From assembly GCA_938017905.1 (NCBI GenBank), contig CALIKX010000022.1, forward strand, positions 1-46,148: a stretch of 46,148 nucleotides of DNA, given 5' to 3'. Every line of letters begins with the position of its first letter. Position 1 is the first letter of the stretch. Position numbers and translations under genes: made by a program. Positions 7,169 to 15,767 of the stretch are shown in pieces. This stretch comes from an uncultured Thermoleophilia bacterium (lineage in GTDB: Bacteria; Actinomycetota; Thermoleophilia; Miltoncostaeales; Miltoncostaeaceae). The notes beneath the pieces were generated by a model. That model saw nothing but the letters and a program-made list of their open reading frames with translations, was not told where the DNA came from and ran no database searches.

Positions 7169-7905
7169 GGCCCCTCGTCCTCCACCACCAGGGCCGCGCA
7201 CGCCGCATCGCCCTCGGCCGTGGAACTCGCCCCCGACAGCGTGGCGTCGGGATTGAACGCCGACAGCACACCGCGCCAGATCGCGCGGTCCAGCCCGCAC
7301 ACCCGCTGCGGGTCCACCTTGGCCATCTCCTCGAACGGGCACGCGCGCAGCGTGATGCGCCCGTCGTCGTTCGCCGTCGCACCGAACCCGAAGCGCGTGA
7401 GCACCCCCACCACTCCGGCCACGGCGTCGGTGGTGGATGAATACGACGGGCTGCGGCCGGCATCGCGCTCCGCCTGCCCCAGTTCGCGGCCGAACTCATA
7501 CCCCACCCGCTCCAGCACCTCCTGCGGGTCCTCGCCAGAGCGATCACTCATGGCCTTCAGCAGGAGCTCGGCGAGCAGGTCGTAGTGCTTCACCTGCAGG
7601 CGCGAGTCCGCCTCGGCCCCGTCGAGCGCGTACAGCTTCGCGGGGCGCCCCGCGCCGGGGCCACTGCGCCCCGTGCGGCGCTGGAACTCCGCCCGCAGGA
7701 ACCCCTGCTCCACCAGCTTGTCCAGGTGGAACCCCGCCAGCCGGCGGGTGATGCCCACGGCCTCGGCCACCTCGTCCTTGCCCATCAGCACCCCGGCCTC
7801 GCGCACCGTGAAGAACACCCGGCGACGCGTGGGGTCGCCGAGCGCGGAGACCATCCGCTGGATCTCCTGCTCGTCGTCGGGAAGGGTTGCCGGGTCGGTC
7901 GTCAC
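7165..7905 (-). CDS. sufR: SufR-like Fe-S-sensing transcriptional repressor
   Basis: The 246-residue regulator has an ArsR/DeoR-like winged helix at about 18-75 (SALGDPTRRRVFFTVREAG...EVAEAVGITRRLAGFHLDKLVEQGFL) and a C-terminal ligand region with cysteines at 189 (RACPFEEM), 203 (RVCGLDRAIW) and 236 (DAACAAL). Spacing C-x13-C-x32-C resembles the cluster-binding cysteines of SufR from mycobacteria and cyanobacteria, where the [4Fe-4S] form represses the suf operon and itself. It lies divergent from sufB with a 153-base intergenic region. GTG at 7905 follows GAGAGGA. It shares its stop bases CTAG with the convergent membrane gene. Family match and location make the name likely. Confidence 0.8.
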   Translation of the reverse strand: MTTDPATLPDDEQEIQRMVSALGDPTRRRVFFTVREAGVLMGKDEVAEAVGITRRLAGFHLDKLVEQGFLRAEFQRRTGRSGPGAGRPAKLYALDGAEADSRLQVKHYDLLAELLLKAMSDRSGEDPQEVLERVGYEFGRELGQAERDAGRSPSYSSTTDAVAGVVGVLTRFGFGATANDDGRITLRACPFEEMAKVDPQRVCGLDRAIWRGVLSAFNPDATLSGASSTAEGDAACAALVVEDEGP

Positions 7906-7935
7906 GCGAGTCCTCTCGGGTGCCTGCCTCGCGCA

Positions 7936-7964
7936 AGGATACGACGACTGGGCGATGGTGCCGA
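7936..7964 (-). promoter_or_regulatory. sufR promoter
   Basis: On the minus strand TCGGCA (7964-7959) and TATCCT (7941-7936) are separated by 17 bases, a reasonable sigma-70-type pair about 30 bases upstream of the sufR GTG start. The -35 element falls within the inverted repeat at 7957-7979. Confidence 0.45.
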
Positions 7965-7979
7965 ACCGGTCGGCTCACC
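7957..7979. promoter_or_regulatory. imperfect inverted repeat, candidate SufR operator
   Basis: GCCGA (7960-7964), five spacer bases and TCGGC (7970-7974) form an exact inverted repeat. Allowing a two-base bulge, outer arms GGT(G) and (C)ACC extend it to 7957-7979. It covers the sufR -35 and lies 12 bases upstream of the sufB -35. The 5-5-5 geometry resembles the arrangement reported for SufR sites. Binding is inferred, not shown. Confidence 0.35.
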
Positions 7980-7991
7980 CGTCCGTACCGC

Positions 7992-8019
7992 TTGATTGTT
8001 CGGGAAATGCACGTAGCCT
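7992..8019 (+). promoter_or_regulatory. suf operon promoter
   Basis: TTGATT (7992-7997), 16 bases, TAGCCT (8014-8019) gives a plausible promoter with start near 8026 and a leader of about 33 bases. An alternative offset pair in the same place is TTGTTC (7996-8001), 17 bases, TTTAGA (8019-8024). Confidence 0.45.
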
Positions 8020-8058
8020 TTAGAGTCGTCCCACGTCCACCGCGAAGGAGCGTCCGCA

Positions 8059-9465
8059 TTGTCGACGGCGAAGCCCGAACTCGACATCGACACCACCTAC
8101 AAGTTCGGTTGGCACGACCCGGCCAACTACGTCTTCGAGCCCAAGAAGGGCCTGAATGCCGACATCGTCCGCGAGATCTCCATGCTCAAGGGCGAGCCCG
8201 AGTGGATGACCAAGTTCCGGCTGCGCTCGCTGGAGATCTTCGAGGGCCGCGAGATCCCCGATTGGGGCGGCGACCTCTCCGAACTCGACTACCAGGACAT
8301 CTACTACTACATCAAGGCGGCCGAGGAGCAGGGCCGCTCGTGGGACGACGTGCCGGATGACATCCGGAAGACCTTCGACCGCCTGGGCATTCCCGAGGCC
8401 GAGCAGAAGTTCCTGGCCGGGGTCTCGGCGCAGTACGAGTCGGAGGTCGTCTACCACTCCATCCGCGAGGACCTGGAGCAGAAGGGCGTCATCTTCTGCG
8501 ACACCGACACCGCGCTGCGCGAGCACGAGGACCTCTTCCGCGAGCACTGGGCCACAGTCATCCCGCCCGGTGACAACACCTTCGCCGCGCTCAACTCGGC
8601 CGTGTGGTCGGGGGGCTCGTTCATCTGGGTGCCCGAGGGCGTGGAGGTGGAGATCCCCCTGCAGGCCTACTTCCGCATCAACGCCGAGAGCATGGGGCAG
8701 TTTGAGCGCACGCTCATCATCTGCGAGCCGAACTCCTACGTGCACTACGTAGAGGGCTGCACCGCCCCCACCTACTCGGCCGACTCGCTGCACTCCGCGG
8801 TGGTCGAGATCATCGTGAAGAAGGGCGCCCGCTGCCGGTACTCGACCATCCAGAACTGGTCGAACAACGTCTACAACCTGGTCACCAAGCGCGCGGTGGC
8901 GCACGAGGACGCCGTCATGGAGTGGATCGACGGCAACCTGGGCAGCAAACTCACCATGAAGTACCCGGCGGTGTGGATGGTGGGTCCGCGCGCCCGCGGC
9001 GAGGTCCTCTCGGTGGCCATGGCTGGCGAGGGAATGCACCAAGACGCCGGCGCCAAGATGGTGCACGTTGCGCCCGACACCTCCTCCACGATCGTCAGCA
9101 AGTCCATCTCGCAGGGCGGTGGCCGCACCAGCTACCGCGGCCTGGTGAAGGTGGAGCCCGGTGCCCGTCGCGTGAAGGCGTCGGTGGTGTGCGACGCCCT
9201 GCTCCTCGACGAGGACAGCCGCTCGGACACCTACCCCTACATGGACATCCAGGAGGAGGACACCTCCATCGGCCACGAGGCGACGGTCAGCAAGGTTGCC
9301 GACGACCAGATCTTCTACCTCATGAGCCGTGGGCTCAGCGAGGAGGAGGCCATGGCCATGATCGTGCGTGGGTTCATCGAGCCCATCGCGAAAGAGCTGC
9401 CCATGGAGTACGCGGTGGAGCTGAACCGCCTGATCGAGCTGCAGATGGAGGGCTCCATTGGCTGA
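8059..9465 (+). CDS. sufB: Fe-S cluster assembly scaffold SufB
   Basis: The 468-residue protein is full-length SufB, part of the SufBC2D scaffold on which Fe-S clusters are built. Diagnostic stretches are [19 protein letters not shown] at the N-terminus, YYHS-type [72 protein letters not shown] and the C-terminal [27 protein letters not shown]. The cysteine in EGCTAP and those near KKGARC are retained. Translation starts at TTG 8059 after an AAGGAG ribosome binding site (8045-8050). It is the first gene of the suf operon and overlaps sufD by eight bases. Confidence 0.97.
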   Translation: MSTAKPELDIDTTYKFGWHDPANYVFEPKKGLNADIVREISMLKGEPEWMTKFRLRSLEIFEGREIPDWGGDLSELDYQDIYYYIKAAEEQGRSWDDVPDDIRKTFDRLGIPEAEQKFLAGVSAQYESEVVYHSIREDLEQKGVIFCDTDTALREHEDLFREHWATVIPPGDNTFAALNSAVWSGGSFIWVPEGVEVEIPLQAYFRINAESMGQFERTLIICEPNSYVHYVEGCTAPTYSADSLHSAVVEIIVKKGARCRYSTIQNWSNNVYNLVTKRAVAHEDAVMEWIDGNLGSKLTMKYPAVWMVGPRARGEVLSVAMAGEGMHQDAGAKMVHVAPDTSSTIVSKSISQGGGRTSYRGLVKVEPGARRVKASVVCDALLLDEDSRSDTYPYMDIQEEDTSIGHEATVSKVADDQIFYLMSRGLSEEEAMAMIVRGFIEPIAKELPMEYAVELNRLIELQMEGSIG

Positions 9466-10681
9466 GGCACCCGCCTGGGCCGCCGAGGCCCGCAGCGCCG
9501 CCACCGCGGCGCTCGACGCGCTGCCCACCCTCACCGGCACCGAGGAGGAGTGGCGCTTCACGCCCCCCACCGACCTCGGCATGAACGGCGATGCCGCCAC
9601 GGGCGGCGCGGCCACGGGCACCGTGGAGATGCCCACCACCGCAGGGCGTTCCGCGCGACTGGCGTTTATCGACGGCGCACCCGCACCGGCCGCGGTGGCC
9701 GACCTGCCCGATGGCGTCATCGTCTCGGAGCTGGGCGACGCCCTCGCTGTGCACGAGGACCTGGTGCGCGACCGCCTGTACTCGCTGGCCGGTTTCGACG
9801 ACCGCCCGGGGGCGCTGAACGCCGCCGGGTGGGATGCCGGCACGTTCGTGTACGTGCCGCGCGGCGTCGAGGTGGAGCTTCCGATCGAGGCCATCCTCAC
9901 CGCGACCGGCGACCGCGGCCACGTATTCGGCCGCACGCTCATCGTGGTGGAGGAGGGCGCTCGTGCCACGGTGGTTGACCGCTATCTGTCGCCCGACCTC
10001 GACGGCGCCGTGAATGCCTCCACCGTGGTGGAGATGTTCGTGGCCGACGGCGGCGAACTGGAGCACGTGTCGTACATCGGCTGGGGCAGCGGCGTACGCC
10101 ACCAGGCCACCATCCGCGCGGCCGCCGGCAAGGACGCCCGCGCGCGGTCGGTGAACGTCACGCTGGGCGGCGACGTCGTGCGCGTGGAGCCCACCATGTA
10201 CTGCCGCGGATCGGGCTCGGATGCCCGCGCGCTCGGCCTGTACTTCGCCACGGGCTCGCAGCACTTCGAGCACCGCGTGGTGTCACGGCACGAGGCGCCC
10301 CAGGCGTACTCGAACCTGCTGTACAAGGGGGCCATCCAGGACACCGCCCACACGGTGTTCTTCGGCAACCTCGTGGTGCCCCCGGGTGCCCCGGGCACCG
10401 ACGCCTACCAGACCAATCGCAACCTCATCCTCAACGAGGGCGCCCGCGCCGACACGATCCCCTTCCTCGAGATCGAGACCGCGGAGGTCAAGTGCTCGCA
10501 CGCGGGCGCCGTGGGCCGGGTGGACGACGAGCAGCTCTTCTACCTGATGAGCCGGGGCGTGCCCGAGCTGGAGGCCAAGCACCAGATCGTCTACGGGTTC
10601 TTCCAGGAGGTCCTGGATGAGATCTCGTTCGACGAGCTCCGCGAGGAGCTCGAGGCCGCAGCCCGCGCCAAGGTGCGATGA
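9458..10681 (+). CDS. sufD: Fe-S cluster assembly protein SufD
   Basis: The 407-residue SufD paralogue of SufB pairs with it and SufC. It contains [13 protein letters not shown], a [23 protein letters not shown] block parallel to that of Suf[22 protein letters not shown], and the C-terminal [37 protein letters not shown], where the histidine of CSHA is the functionally important one in SufD. The TTG start at 9458 overlaps the sufB end; the stop overlaps the Rieske gene start (ATGA). Confidence 0.96.
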   Translation: MAEAPAWAAEARSAATAALDALPTLTGTEEEWRFTPPTDLGMNGDAATGGAATGTVEMPTTAGRSARLAFIDGAPAPAAVADLPDGVIVSELGDALAVHEDLVRDRLYSLAGFDDRPGALNAAGWDAGTFVYVPRGVEVELPIEAILTATGDRGHVFGRTLIVVEEGARATVVDRYLSPDLDGAVNASTVVEMFVADGGELEHVSYIGWGSGVRHQATIRAAAGKDARARSVNVTLGGDVVRVEPTMYCRGSGSDARALGLYFATGSQHFEHRVVSRHEAPQAYSNLLYKGAIQDTAHTVFFGNLVVPPGAPGTDAYQTNRNLILNEGARADTIPFLEIETAEVKCSHAGAVGRVDDEQLFYLMSRGVPELEAKHQIVYGFFQEVLDEISFDELREELEAAARAKVR

Positions 10682-11022
10682 GCCAGGTGGACGTCGCGGC
10701 GGCTGACGAGGTGCCGCCGGGAACCATGGTGCGGGTGGAGGTGGTTGGCCAGCCGGTGTGCCTGGCCAACGTGGACGGCACGTTCCATGCCGTGCACGAC
10801 ACCTGCACCCACGGCATGGCATCGCTCAGCGCCGGCTGGCTGGACCCCGACATGGGCCGGGTGGAGTGCCCGCGCCATGGCGCGTACTTCCGCCTGGACG
10901 ACGGCGCCGCCATCACGCCGCCCGCCACGGCACCCCTGCCGGTATTCCCGGTGGAGGTGCGCGACGGCCGCGTGCTCGTCGGCACCACCCCCAGCACCCC
11001 GCATCCGTTCGACACCCCGTAA
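10678..11022 (+). CDS. Rieske-type [2Fe-2S] ferredoxin in the suf operon
   Basis: The 114-residue single-domain protein has C43-T-H45 (CTHGMASLSAG) and C64-P-R-H67 (ECPRHGAYF), the two Cys-His pairs that bind a Rieske [2Fe-2S] cluster. It resembles the small ferredoxin components of non-haem iron oxygenases. It is translationally coupled to sufD (ATGA at 10678-10681) and followed by sufC. A Rieske gene at this exact place, between sufD and sufC, is a known arrangement in Streptomyces and relatives, suggesting an electron-supplying role in cluster assembly, but no function has been settled as far as I know. Confidence 0.9.
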   Translation: MSQVDVAAADEVPPGTMVRVEVVGQPVCLANVDGTFHAVHDTCTHGMASLSAGWLDPDMGRVECPRHGAYFRLDDGAAITPPATAPLPVFPVEVRDGRVLVGTTPSTPHPFDTP

Positions 11023-11043
11023 CGCACAAGGAGAACCGCTTCC

Positions 11044-11808
11044 GTGGCTGACCCCATCCTGAAGATCGAGGGCCTCGAGGTGGCCGTTGATGACAAGCCC
11101 ATCCTGAAGGGCGTCGACCTCGAGGTGCCGCAGGGCGAGGTGCACGCGCTGATGGGACCGAACGGCTCGGGCAAGAGCACGCTGGCGTACGCACTCGCCG
11201 GCCACCCCCGCTACGAGATCACGGGGGGCTCGGTGTTCTTCGACGGCAAGGACCTGGCCGAGATGGAGGCCGACGAGCGTGCCCAGGCGGGCCTCTTCCT
11301 CGCCATGCAGTACCCGGTTGAGGTGCCGGGAGTATCGGTGATGAACTTCCTGCGCAGCGCCGTCAACGCCACGCGGGGCGAGGAGCTGCCCGTCCGCGAG
11401 TTCGCAAAGCTCTTCAAGGAGAAGAGTGCGCTGCTGCAGTTCGACCCGTCGTTCGCCGACCGCTACCTGAACGAGGGCTTCTCGGGCGGCGAGAAGAAGC
11501 GGCACGAGATCCTCCAGATGGCCCTCCTCGAGCCGAGGTTCGCGATCCTCGACGAGACCGACTCGGGCCTGGACGTCGACGCCCTACGCATTGTGTCGGA
11601 GGGCGTCAACGCCCAGCGCGGGCCCGACCTCGGCGTCCTCATCATCACCCACTACACGCGCATCCTGAACTACATCCAGCCGGATGTCGTGCACGTGATG
11701 TTCGAGGGCCGCATCGCCCAGACCGGTGGCCCCGAGTTGGCGCAGCACCTCGAGGAGAAGGGCTACGTGGAGTTCGGCTCGGCCGAGGCCGCCACCTCGC
11801 CCCGCTAG
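11044..11808 (+). CDS. sufC: Fe-S assembly ATPase SufC
   Basis: The 254-residue ABC-type ATPase has Walker A GPNGSGKST at 38-46, a Q-loop in AMQYPVEVPGVSVMNFL, the signature FSGGEKKR at 146-153 and Walker B FAILDETDSGLD at 167-178. SufC powers the SufBCD scaffold and is soluble, not a transporter. GTG at 11044 follows AAGGAG at 11028-11033; the 21-base gap before it is the widest in the operon. Confidence 0.97.
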   Translation: MADPILKIEGLEVAVDDKPILKGVDLEVPQGEVHALMGPNGSGKSTLAYALAGHPRYEITGGSVFFDGKDLAEMEADERAQAGLFLAMQYPVEVPGVSVMNFLRSAVNATRGEELPVREFAKLFKEKSALLQFDPSFADRYLNEGFSGGEKKRHEILQMALLEPRFAILDETDSGLDVDALRIVSEGVNAQRGPDLGVLIITHYTRILNYIQPDVVHVMFEGRIAQTGGPELAQHLEEKGYVEFGSAEAATSPR

Positions 11809-11815
11809 CGCGCAG

Positions 11816-13066
11816 ATGGGGAACCCCGCGCAGATCGCACTCGACTCCGCGAGACTCCGCGCGGAGTTCCCCATTCTCGCTGCGCCGCGTCCCGATGGCG
11901 GCGCGCTGCACTACCTGGACTCCGCCGCCACCTCGCAGAAGCCGCAGCGGGTGCTCGATGCGATGGACGCCTACTACCGCGAGGCGAACGCGAACGTGCA
12001 CCGCGGCGTGTACCACCTGGCGGCCGAGGCCACCGACCGGTTCGAGGCCGGCCGCGATGCCGCGGCACGGCTGGTGAACCATCCACGCGAGGGCACGGTG
12101 TTCACGAAGAACGCCACCGAGGCCATCAACCTGGTGGCGTGGGCGTGGGGCGCGCGGGAGCTCACGGCGGGCGACGAGGTCGTGGTGACCATGATGGAGC
12201 ATCACTCCAACACCGTCCCCTGGCAACTGGTGGCCGCCATGACGGGCGCCGTGGTGCGCTTCTGCCCGGTCACGCCCGAGGGCGACATCGACATGGACGC
12301 CCTCCGGGGCATGATCGGCCCGCGCACGCGCATGGTGGCGGTGGTGCACGTGTCGAACACCCTCGGCACCATCAACCCGGTCGGTGAGATCGTGGCGATG
12401 GCACATGCCGAGGGATCGCTCACGCTGGTGGACGCCACGCAGAGCGTGCCCCACATGCCGGTGGACGCCGCGTCCATCGGCAGCGACTTCATCGTGTTCA
12501 CCGGCCACAAGATGTGCGGCCCGACCGGCATCGGGGTACTCGCCGCGGCGCCCGGTCACCTGCGCGCCATGGAGCCGTTCCTCGGCGGCGGCGAGATGAT
12601 CTCCGACGTCACCACCGACGGCTCGACGTGGAACGACATCCCCTGGAAGTTCGAGGCCGGCACGCCGCCGATCGCCGAGGCGGTCGGCCTCGGCGAGGCC
12701 GTGCGCTTCCTGGAGGACGTCGGCCCGGACCGCATCCGCGCGCATGAGCAGGAGATCGCGCGCGTGATGCTCGACGCCCTCGACGAGGTGCCGGGGCTCA
12801 CCCTGTACGGCCCGCGCGACCCACAGCGCCGCGGGGCGTCGTTCAGCTTCGCGCTGGACGGCGTGCACCCCCACGACATCGGGCAGTTCCTCGACAGCCG
12901 CGGGGTGTGCGTGCGTGCCGGCCACCATTGCACCAAGCCGCTCATGCGGGCGCTGGGCGTGCAGAGCACCGCGCGCGCCAGCGCCTACCTCTACACCACC
13001 GCCGACGACGTCATCGCCCTCCGCGATGCCCTGGTGGAATGCCGCCAGTGGTTCGGGGCCGCCTGA
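11816..13066 (+). CDS. sufS: cysteine desulfurase SufS
   Basis: The 416-residue class V PLP enzyme takes sulfur from cysteine for cluster assembly. Visible features are the N-terminal YLDSAATSQKP, ANVHRGVYHLAAEAT, MEHHSNTVPW, VDATQSVPH, the PLP lysine K232 in FTGHKMCGPTGIG and the persulfide cysteine C372 in VRAGHHCTKPLM with a short active-site loop typical of group II (SufS) desulfurases. The ATG at 11816 lies seven bases after the sufC stop. Its stop overlaps the sufU ATG (TGATG). Confidence 0.97.
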   Translation: MGNPAQIALDSARLRAEFPILAAPRPDGGALHYLDSAATSQKPQRVLDAMDAYYREANANVHRGVYHLAAEATDRFEAGRDAAARLVNHPREGTVFTKNATEAINLVAWAWGARELTAGDEVVVTMMEHHSNTVPWQLVAAMTGAVVRFCPVTPEGDIDMDALRGMIGPRTRMVAVVHVSNTLGTINPVGEIVAMAHAEGSLTLVDATQSVPHMPVDAASIGSDFIVFTGHKMCGPTGIGVLAAAPGHLRAMEPFLGGGEMISDVTTDGSTWNDIPWKFEAGTPPIAEAVGLGEAVRFLEDVGPDRIRAHEQEIARVMLDALDEVPGLTLYGPRDPQRRGASFSFALDGVHPHDIGQFLDSRGVCVRAGHHCTKPLMRALGVQSTARASAYLYTTADDVIALRDALVECRQWFGAA

Positions 13067-13515
13067 TGGGAGGCCTCGACGACCTCTACCAGCAGCTGAT
13101 CCTCGACCACTACCGCAACCGGCGTGGCCGTGGCCGCCTCGAGGGCGCCTCGGCGTCGGTGCACGAGAACAACCCGGTATGCGGTGACGAGTGCTTCCTG
13201 GACATCCTCGTGGAGGACGGCCGCCTCGCCGACATCCGCGCCGATGGGGACGGCTGCTCCATCTCGCAGGCCGCGGCATCGATGCTCACCGAAGCCGCGC
13301 GGGGACGGGACCTGGACGATGCACTCGCCCTGGTGGAGCACTTCCGCCTGGTCATGCACGGCGACGCCGAGCCGGAAGAGGACCTGCTGGGCGATGCCGT
13401 CGCGCTCGAGGGCGTGGCCCGCTACCCGGTCCGGGTGAAGTGCGCGCTGCTGTCATGGCTGGCGCTGCGTGATTGCATAGCCGAATACCGCGAGACGACC
13501 GCGATGGGAGGGTGA
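13066..13515 (+). CDS. sufU: sulfur transfer protein SufU
   Basis: The 149-residue zinc protein accepts the persulfide sulfur from SufS. It carries C39 and D41 (NNPVCGDE), C64 (DGDGCSISQAAASML) and C126 (RVKCALLSWLALRD), the ligand set of SufU zinc sites, and the insertion between helices that separates SufU from IscU. The ATG overlaps the sufS stop by one base. The SufS-SufU pairing is that of Firmicutes and Actinomycetota. Confidence 0.95.
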   Translation: MGGLDDLYQQLILDHYRNRRGRGRLEGASASVHENNPVCGDECFLDILVEDGRLADIRADGDGCSISQAAASMLTEAARGRDLDDALALVEHFRLVMHGDAEPEEDLLGDAVALEGVARYPVRVKCALLSWLALRDCIAEYRETTAMGG

Positions 13516-13517
13516 CG

Positions 13518-13829
13518 ATGGTGGACCAGGACGACATCCGCGAGGCCATGAAGCAGGTGGATGACCCCGAACTCGGCATCAACGTCGTGGACCTCGGGCT
13601 GCTGTACGGCGTGTCGATGGACGAAGGCGGGGCGGTCACCCTCGACATGACCCTTACCTCCATGGGCTGCCCCCTCACCGACCAGATCATCGCCGACGTG
13701 CGCAAGTACGTGGAGCCGCTCGACGGGGTCACCTCGGTGGACGTCAACTGGGTGTGGGATCCGCCGTGGGGCCCCGACAAGATGACCGACGACGGCAAGC
13801 TCATGATGAAGGTGATGGGCTATGGCTGA
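13518..13829 (+). CDS. DUF59/MIP18 Fe-S maturation factor (SufT-like)
   Basis: The 103-residue protein contains VDDPELGINVVDLGLLYGVSM and a conserved cysteine in TLTSMGCPLTDQI, with the C-terminal VWDPPWGPDKM motif, typical of the small MIP18 proteins at the end of actinobacterial suf operons. These help Fe-S protein maturation. The ATG at 13518 follows GGGAGG by six bases; a GTG at 13512 would be too close to that site. It overlaps the next gene by eight bases. Confidence 0.93.
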   Translation: MVDQDDIREAMKQVDDPELGINVVDLGLLYGVSMDEGGAVTLDMTLTSMGCPLTDQIIADVRKYVEPLDGVTSVDVNWVWDPPWGPDKMTDDGKLMMKVMGYG

Positions 13830-14262
13830 GCCCACGGCCCCGGACCGCCCCCTCACGCTGGAGGAGAAGAAGGCGGCAGCGCGCGCCCGCGCGCGCGCGG
13901 CGCGCGAGGCCCAGCAGGAGGGCGCGGGCGCAGGCCTCACGGTCACCGACGACGCCGCCGCCTACATCCGGGAGTGCGCCGACCGCGACGGGCTGCCGCA
14001 TGCGGTGCGGCTGCGCATCCATGCCGGCGGGTGCTCGGGGCTCGAATACTCCATTGACCTGGCCGGCGGCGACGTCGCCCCCGGGCCTGCCGAGCGCTCC
14101 ATCGAGAGCAACGGCGTGACCGTGCTGCTCGACCTGAAGAGCGCCATCTACGTGAGCGGATCGGTCATCGACTACACCTCGTCGCTCATGCGGCGTGGCT
14201 TCGTCATCCGGAATCCCAACGCCACCACCACCTGCTCGTGCGGCGACTCCTTCGGGGTGTAA
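13822..14262 (+). CDS. A-type Fe-S carrier (IscA/SufA/ErpA family)
   Basis: The 146-residue protein has the three cysteines of A-type carriers: C71 (GGCSGLEY), C138 and C140 (TTTCSCGDSF). The fold core spans about 38-146. It has an unusual alanine/arginine/lysine-rich N-terminal extension of about 37 residues (LTLEEKKAAARARARAAREAQQ), coded by a run of alternating G and C (13879-13906). It is the last gene of the suf operon and would deliver clusters to target proteins. Confidence 0.93.
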   Translation: MAEPTAPDRPLTLEEKKAAARARARAAREAQQEGAGAGLTVTDDAAAYIRECADRDGLPHAVRLRIHAGGCSGLEYSIDLAGGDVAPGPAERSIESNGVTVLLDLKSAIYVSGSVIDYTSSLMRRGFVIRNPNATTTCSCGDSFGV

Positions 14263-14263
14263 T

Positions 14264-14277
14264 GGCGCACGTGCGCC
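14264..14277. terminator. terminator between suf operon and M23 gene
   Basis: GGCGCAC directly followed by GTGCGCC makes a 14-base perfect palindrome in the 21-base gap between convergent genes. No T-run follows on either strand. Confidence 0.5.
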
Positions 14278-14283
14278 GGTGAT

Positions 14284-15675
14284 CTAGCGCACGGGGATGG
14301 CGTCGCCCTCCGATGCCCCCGGACCGGGGACATCGTCCACGGGCTCGGCGTCCAGCAGCAGCGCGCCGGCCGCGGGCACGTGGCCCGTCGCCTGCGTGGC
14401 GGCGGTAAAGGCCTGCGGCACGGCGGCGTTGCGCTCCCAGGCCATCAGGTAGGGATACGGATTGACGCTGTCACCACCGCCGGGGTGGATCTCGAAGTGC
14501 AGGTGCGGAGGAGTGGTGATGGCCTGCCCCGTGTTGCCGAGGAAGGCGATGACCTGTCCGGCGCGCACCCGCGCGCCATCGGCCGTGGCAGGCGCGTAGG
14601 CCGAGAGGTGCGCGTAGTAGTACTCGGTGCCGGCATCGTCGGTGAGCCACAGGCGGTTGCCGCCCAGCGTGTTGACGCCCACCTTCGACAGCGTTCCGTC
14701 AGCCACCGCCACCACCGGGGTGCCCATGGCCGCGAACAGGTCGGCCCCGTGATGCCATCCGGTGCCCGCCCGCGGCGCACCGTAGTCGTCGCTGTAGCCC
14801 ACGCCATTCCCAAGCACCGGGAACACGTAGCCCTGCGGCGAGGGCGTTCCCGCTGCGGCACCCGGGTCGCGCCGGGGAAGCCCCAGCGAGGGAGAGGCAT
14901 CCGGTGCCGAGACGGCAGGCGGCACATCGCCCCCCGCGGCAGGGCCGGAGGACACGGGGGGCGCTGTCGGCAGGGGCGCCCCTGCCTGCGCCCCATCCGC
15001 CGAGGGCGTGGCCGCCCCGGGTGCGGATGGCGCGCTGCCGGGGTCCGGCGACGGCGGCTCCGGGAGCACCTCGCCGGTCTCGGCCTCCACGCGGCCGATC
15101 ACCAGCTGCGTGCCGGGCGCGAGCCCCGTGGCCGGGTCGCTCACCTCGATGCGCAGGGCGTTGGCGGTCACCTCGCCGCCCGTCACCAGGCGCTCGACGA
15201 GCACCATGGTCCCGAGGCCGGGAATCTCCACCGGCGCCCCAGGCTGCTCCTCGATGGCCCGACCATCCACCACGATGTCCGCGGCCCACTCGGTGACGCC
15301 CGCCGTGGTGCCCTCTGCGCCGGTGTCCGACCGCACGCCCACCCGGAGGGAGTTGACCACCACGCGACCGCCCATAAGGCTCACGCCCGAGGCCTCGGCA
15401 ATGGTGGCCGCAAGATGCCCGCCACCACGTGGCCCGGCCGCAGCGCGCACCGACACGCGGCCGCCCGACGCCACGGACCCGCGCGGCTCCGCCGCGGCTG
15501 TGCGCACCGGGTTGCGCGGCGATGCGGCGGCCGAGGCCACGTTGCCATCCGGGAGGATCGCCCCGATGCCACGGGCTGAGGGATCCGCCATCCCCGGGGC
15601 CACGGCGAGCGAGGCCGCGCACAGCAGGCCGGTGCCGCAGGCACCCAGCGCCAGAAGTCGACGTGTGCCGATCAC
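14284..15675 (-). CDS. secreted M23 (lysostaphin/LytM-type) peptidoglycan endopeptidase
   Basis: The 463-residue protein has a signal peptide (RRLLALGACGTGLLCAASLAVA), a beta-rich region at about 85-200, a proline/alanine/serine linker at about 205-282, then an M23 domain. Zinc ligands are H309 and D313 region (GWHHGADLFAAMGTPV) and H391-x-H393 (PPHLHFEIHPGG), so the domain is likely active rather than a LytM decoy. It would cut cross-bridges outside the membrane. The GTG at 15675 has no Shine-Dalgarno but sits at the predicted transcription start of a very good promoter. It is divergent from an NlpC/P60 hydrolase. Confidence 0.9.
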   Translation of the reverse strand: MIGTRRLLALGACGTGLLCAASLAVAPGMADPSARGIGAILPDGNVASAAASPRNPVRTAAAEPRGSVASGGRVSVRAAAGPRGGGHLAATIAEASGVSLMGGRVVVNSLRVGVRSDTGAEGTTAGVTEWAADIVVDGRAIEEQPGAPVEIPGLGTMVLVERLVTGGEVTANALRIEVSDPATGLAPGTQLVIGRVEAETGEVLPEPPSPDPGSAPSAPGAATPSADGAQAGAPLPTAPPVSSGPAAGGDVPPAVSAPDASPSLGLPRRDPGAAAGTPSPQGYVFPVLGNGVGYSDDYGAPRAGTGWHHGADLFAAMGTPVVAVADGTLSKVGVNTLGGNRLWLTDDAGTEYYYAHLSAYAPATADGARVRAGQVIAFLGNTGQAITTPPHLHFEIHPGGGDSVNPYPYLMAWERNAAVPQAFTAATQATGHVPAAGALLLDAEPVDDVPGPGASEGDAIPVR

Positions 15676-15681
15676 GCCACG

Positions 15682-15710
15682 ATTGTGACCGCGTCGCCGG
15701 ACGGGGTCAA
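15682..15710 (-). promoter_or_regulatory. promoter of the M23 gene, leaderless
   Basis: On the minus strand TTGACC (15710-15705), 17 bases, CACAAT (15687-15682), then CGTGGC and the GTG start at 15675. Both hexamers and the spacing are near consensus, and the predicted start of transcription is the first base of the coding sequence. Confidence 0.7.
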
Positions 15711-15755
15711 CGCGCAGTGCACGCGGGTGTCACGTGCAACCGTGATTTCCCTGCT

Positions 15756-15761
15756 CAGGAT
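15756..15761 (+). promoter_or_regulatory. -10 element or ribosome site of the NlpC/P60 gene
   Basis: CAGGAT ends six bases before the ATG at 15768. It can be read either as a -10 element of a leaderless message or as an AGGA Shine-Dalgarno; the sequence alone does not decide. Confidence 0.3.
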
Positions 15762-15767
15762 CAATTC

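Noticed and set aside
8020-9969. 649-codon minus-strand open frame
   Set aside because: It is antisense to sufB and sufD, whose protein motifs are unmistakable.
15711-15767. c-di-AMP riboswitch upstream of the NlpC/P60 gene
   Set aside because: Such elements often precede wall-hydrolase genes in this phylum, but the space is far too short for the known fold.
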